A stretch of 5,541 bases of DNA from contig DUMX01000001.1 of the NCBI GenBank assembly GCA_012839665.1, positions 1-5,541 on the forward strand, given 5' to 3'. The notes under the pieces are model-generated. The model did not search any database. It worked only from the letters and a program-made list of their open reading frames with translations, and was not told where the DNA came from. The stretch is from Gelria sp. (GTDB taxonomy: Bacteria > Bacillota > Syntrophomonadia > Syntrophomonadales > Syntrophomonadaceae). The translations under genes were made by a program, and so were the position numbers. Position 1 is the stretch's first letter. Each line of letters begins with the position of its first letter. Below are positions 5,452 through 5,541 of the stretch, in pieces.

Positions 5452-5541
5452 TTGGTACTGGCAGAGATACAAAACAGTCCAAAAGTAATTGGTACCAAGC
5501 AGGTAAAAAAGGCAATTAACAAAGGTATAGCTAAAAAAGTA
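5452..5541 (+). CDS. L7Ae/YbxF-type protein, second copy (3' cut by window end)
   Basis: Thirty codons from the TTG at 5452 run to the window edge and encode MVLAEIQNSPKVIGTKQV and onwards, identical in DNA and protein to the start of the minus-strand copy. The AGAGGAGGG ribosome binding site (5436-5444) and its 7-nt spacing are kept, with one change within the spacing (5450). The K-turn contact segment is present, but the C-terminal signature lies beyond the window. In its source genome this gene presumably continues into its own rpsL-rpsG-fusA-tuf. Whether a second operon really exists in one genome cannot be told from this window. Confidence 0.88.
   Translation, partial: MVLAEIQNSPKVIGTKQVKKAINKGIAKKV

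Larger units (their letters stand above)
5159..5541 (+). repeat. Inverted repeat, right arm (383 bp, diverged copy)
   Basis: This is the reverse-complement copy of 4731-5113. Mismatches fall at plus positions 5176, 5218, 5257, 5274, 5278, 5285, 5286, 5298, 5316, 5327, 5334, 5347, 5382, 5419 and 5450, giving about 96% identity. They keep the reading frames and promoter intact, so this is a natural allele rather than sequencing noise. It reads outward to the window end. Confidence 0.97.

Noticed and set aside
4731..5541. Mobile element or terminal inverted repeats of a transposon
   Set aside because: The arms are ordinary housekeeping sequence (rpoC tail and L7Ae-like start) around a 45-bp rpoC spacer. 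There is no transposase, target duplication or element-like end.

Overview
This window is the bacterial str operon, read entirely on the minus strand: rpoC 3' end, a small L7Ae/YbxF-type K-turn-binding protein, rpsL (S12), rpsG (S7), fusA (EF-G) and tuf (EF-Tu). The gene order, the YbxF-like gene between rpoC and rpsL, the strong G-rich ribosome binding sites, the AT-leaning base composition and a cysteine-bearing EF-Tu point to a Firmicute of the class Clostridia. A Syntrophomonas- or Peptococcaceae-like lineage is plausible from memory of EF-Tu sequences, but no search was run.

Layout, right to left in the direction of transcription. The last 60 codons of rpoC end at 4976. A good sigma-A-type promoter (TTGACT, 17 bp, TAAAAT) at 4895-4923 precedes the L7Ae-like gene, which begins at a TTG codon (4820). 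A 57-bp gap with a GC-rich hairpin leads to rpsL. rpsG follows after 14 bp, fusA after 28 bp, and tuf after 177 bp with a candidate promoter of its own. Positions 1-149, downstream of tuf, hold only two short hairpins and no gene I can recognise. Together the genes supply a transcription subunit, two small-subunit ribosomal proteins, an RNA-binding ribosome-associated protein and the two elongation GTPases.

The one striking structure is at the right end. Positions 5159-5541 are the reverse complement of 4731-5113, with 15 mismatches and no indels over 383 bp (about 96% identity), around a 45-bp spacer. This places two slightly different copies of the rpoC tail, promoter and L7Ae start head to head. 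Both rpoC copies are cut within about 15 codons of the same point, so neither can be a working gene here. The best reading is a fold-back chimera (amplification template switch or misassembly) joining two related strains or alleles. A real inverted duplication is less likely. The 291-bp minus-strand open frame across the join (4976-5266) is therefore half antisense and is not a natural protein. I see no new biological system in the window.
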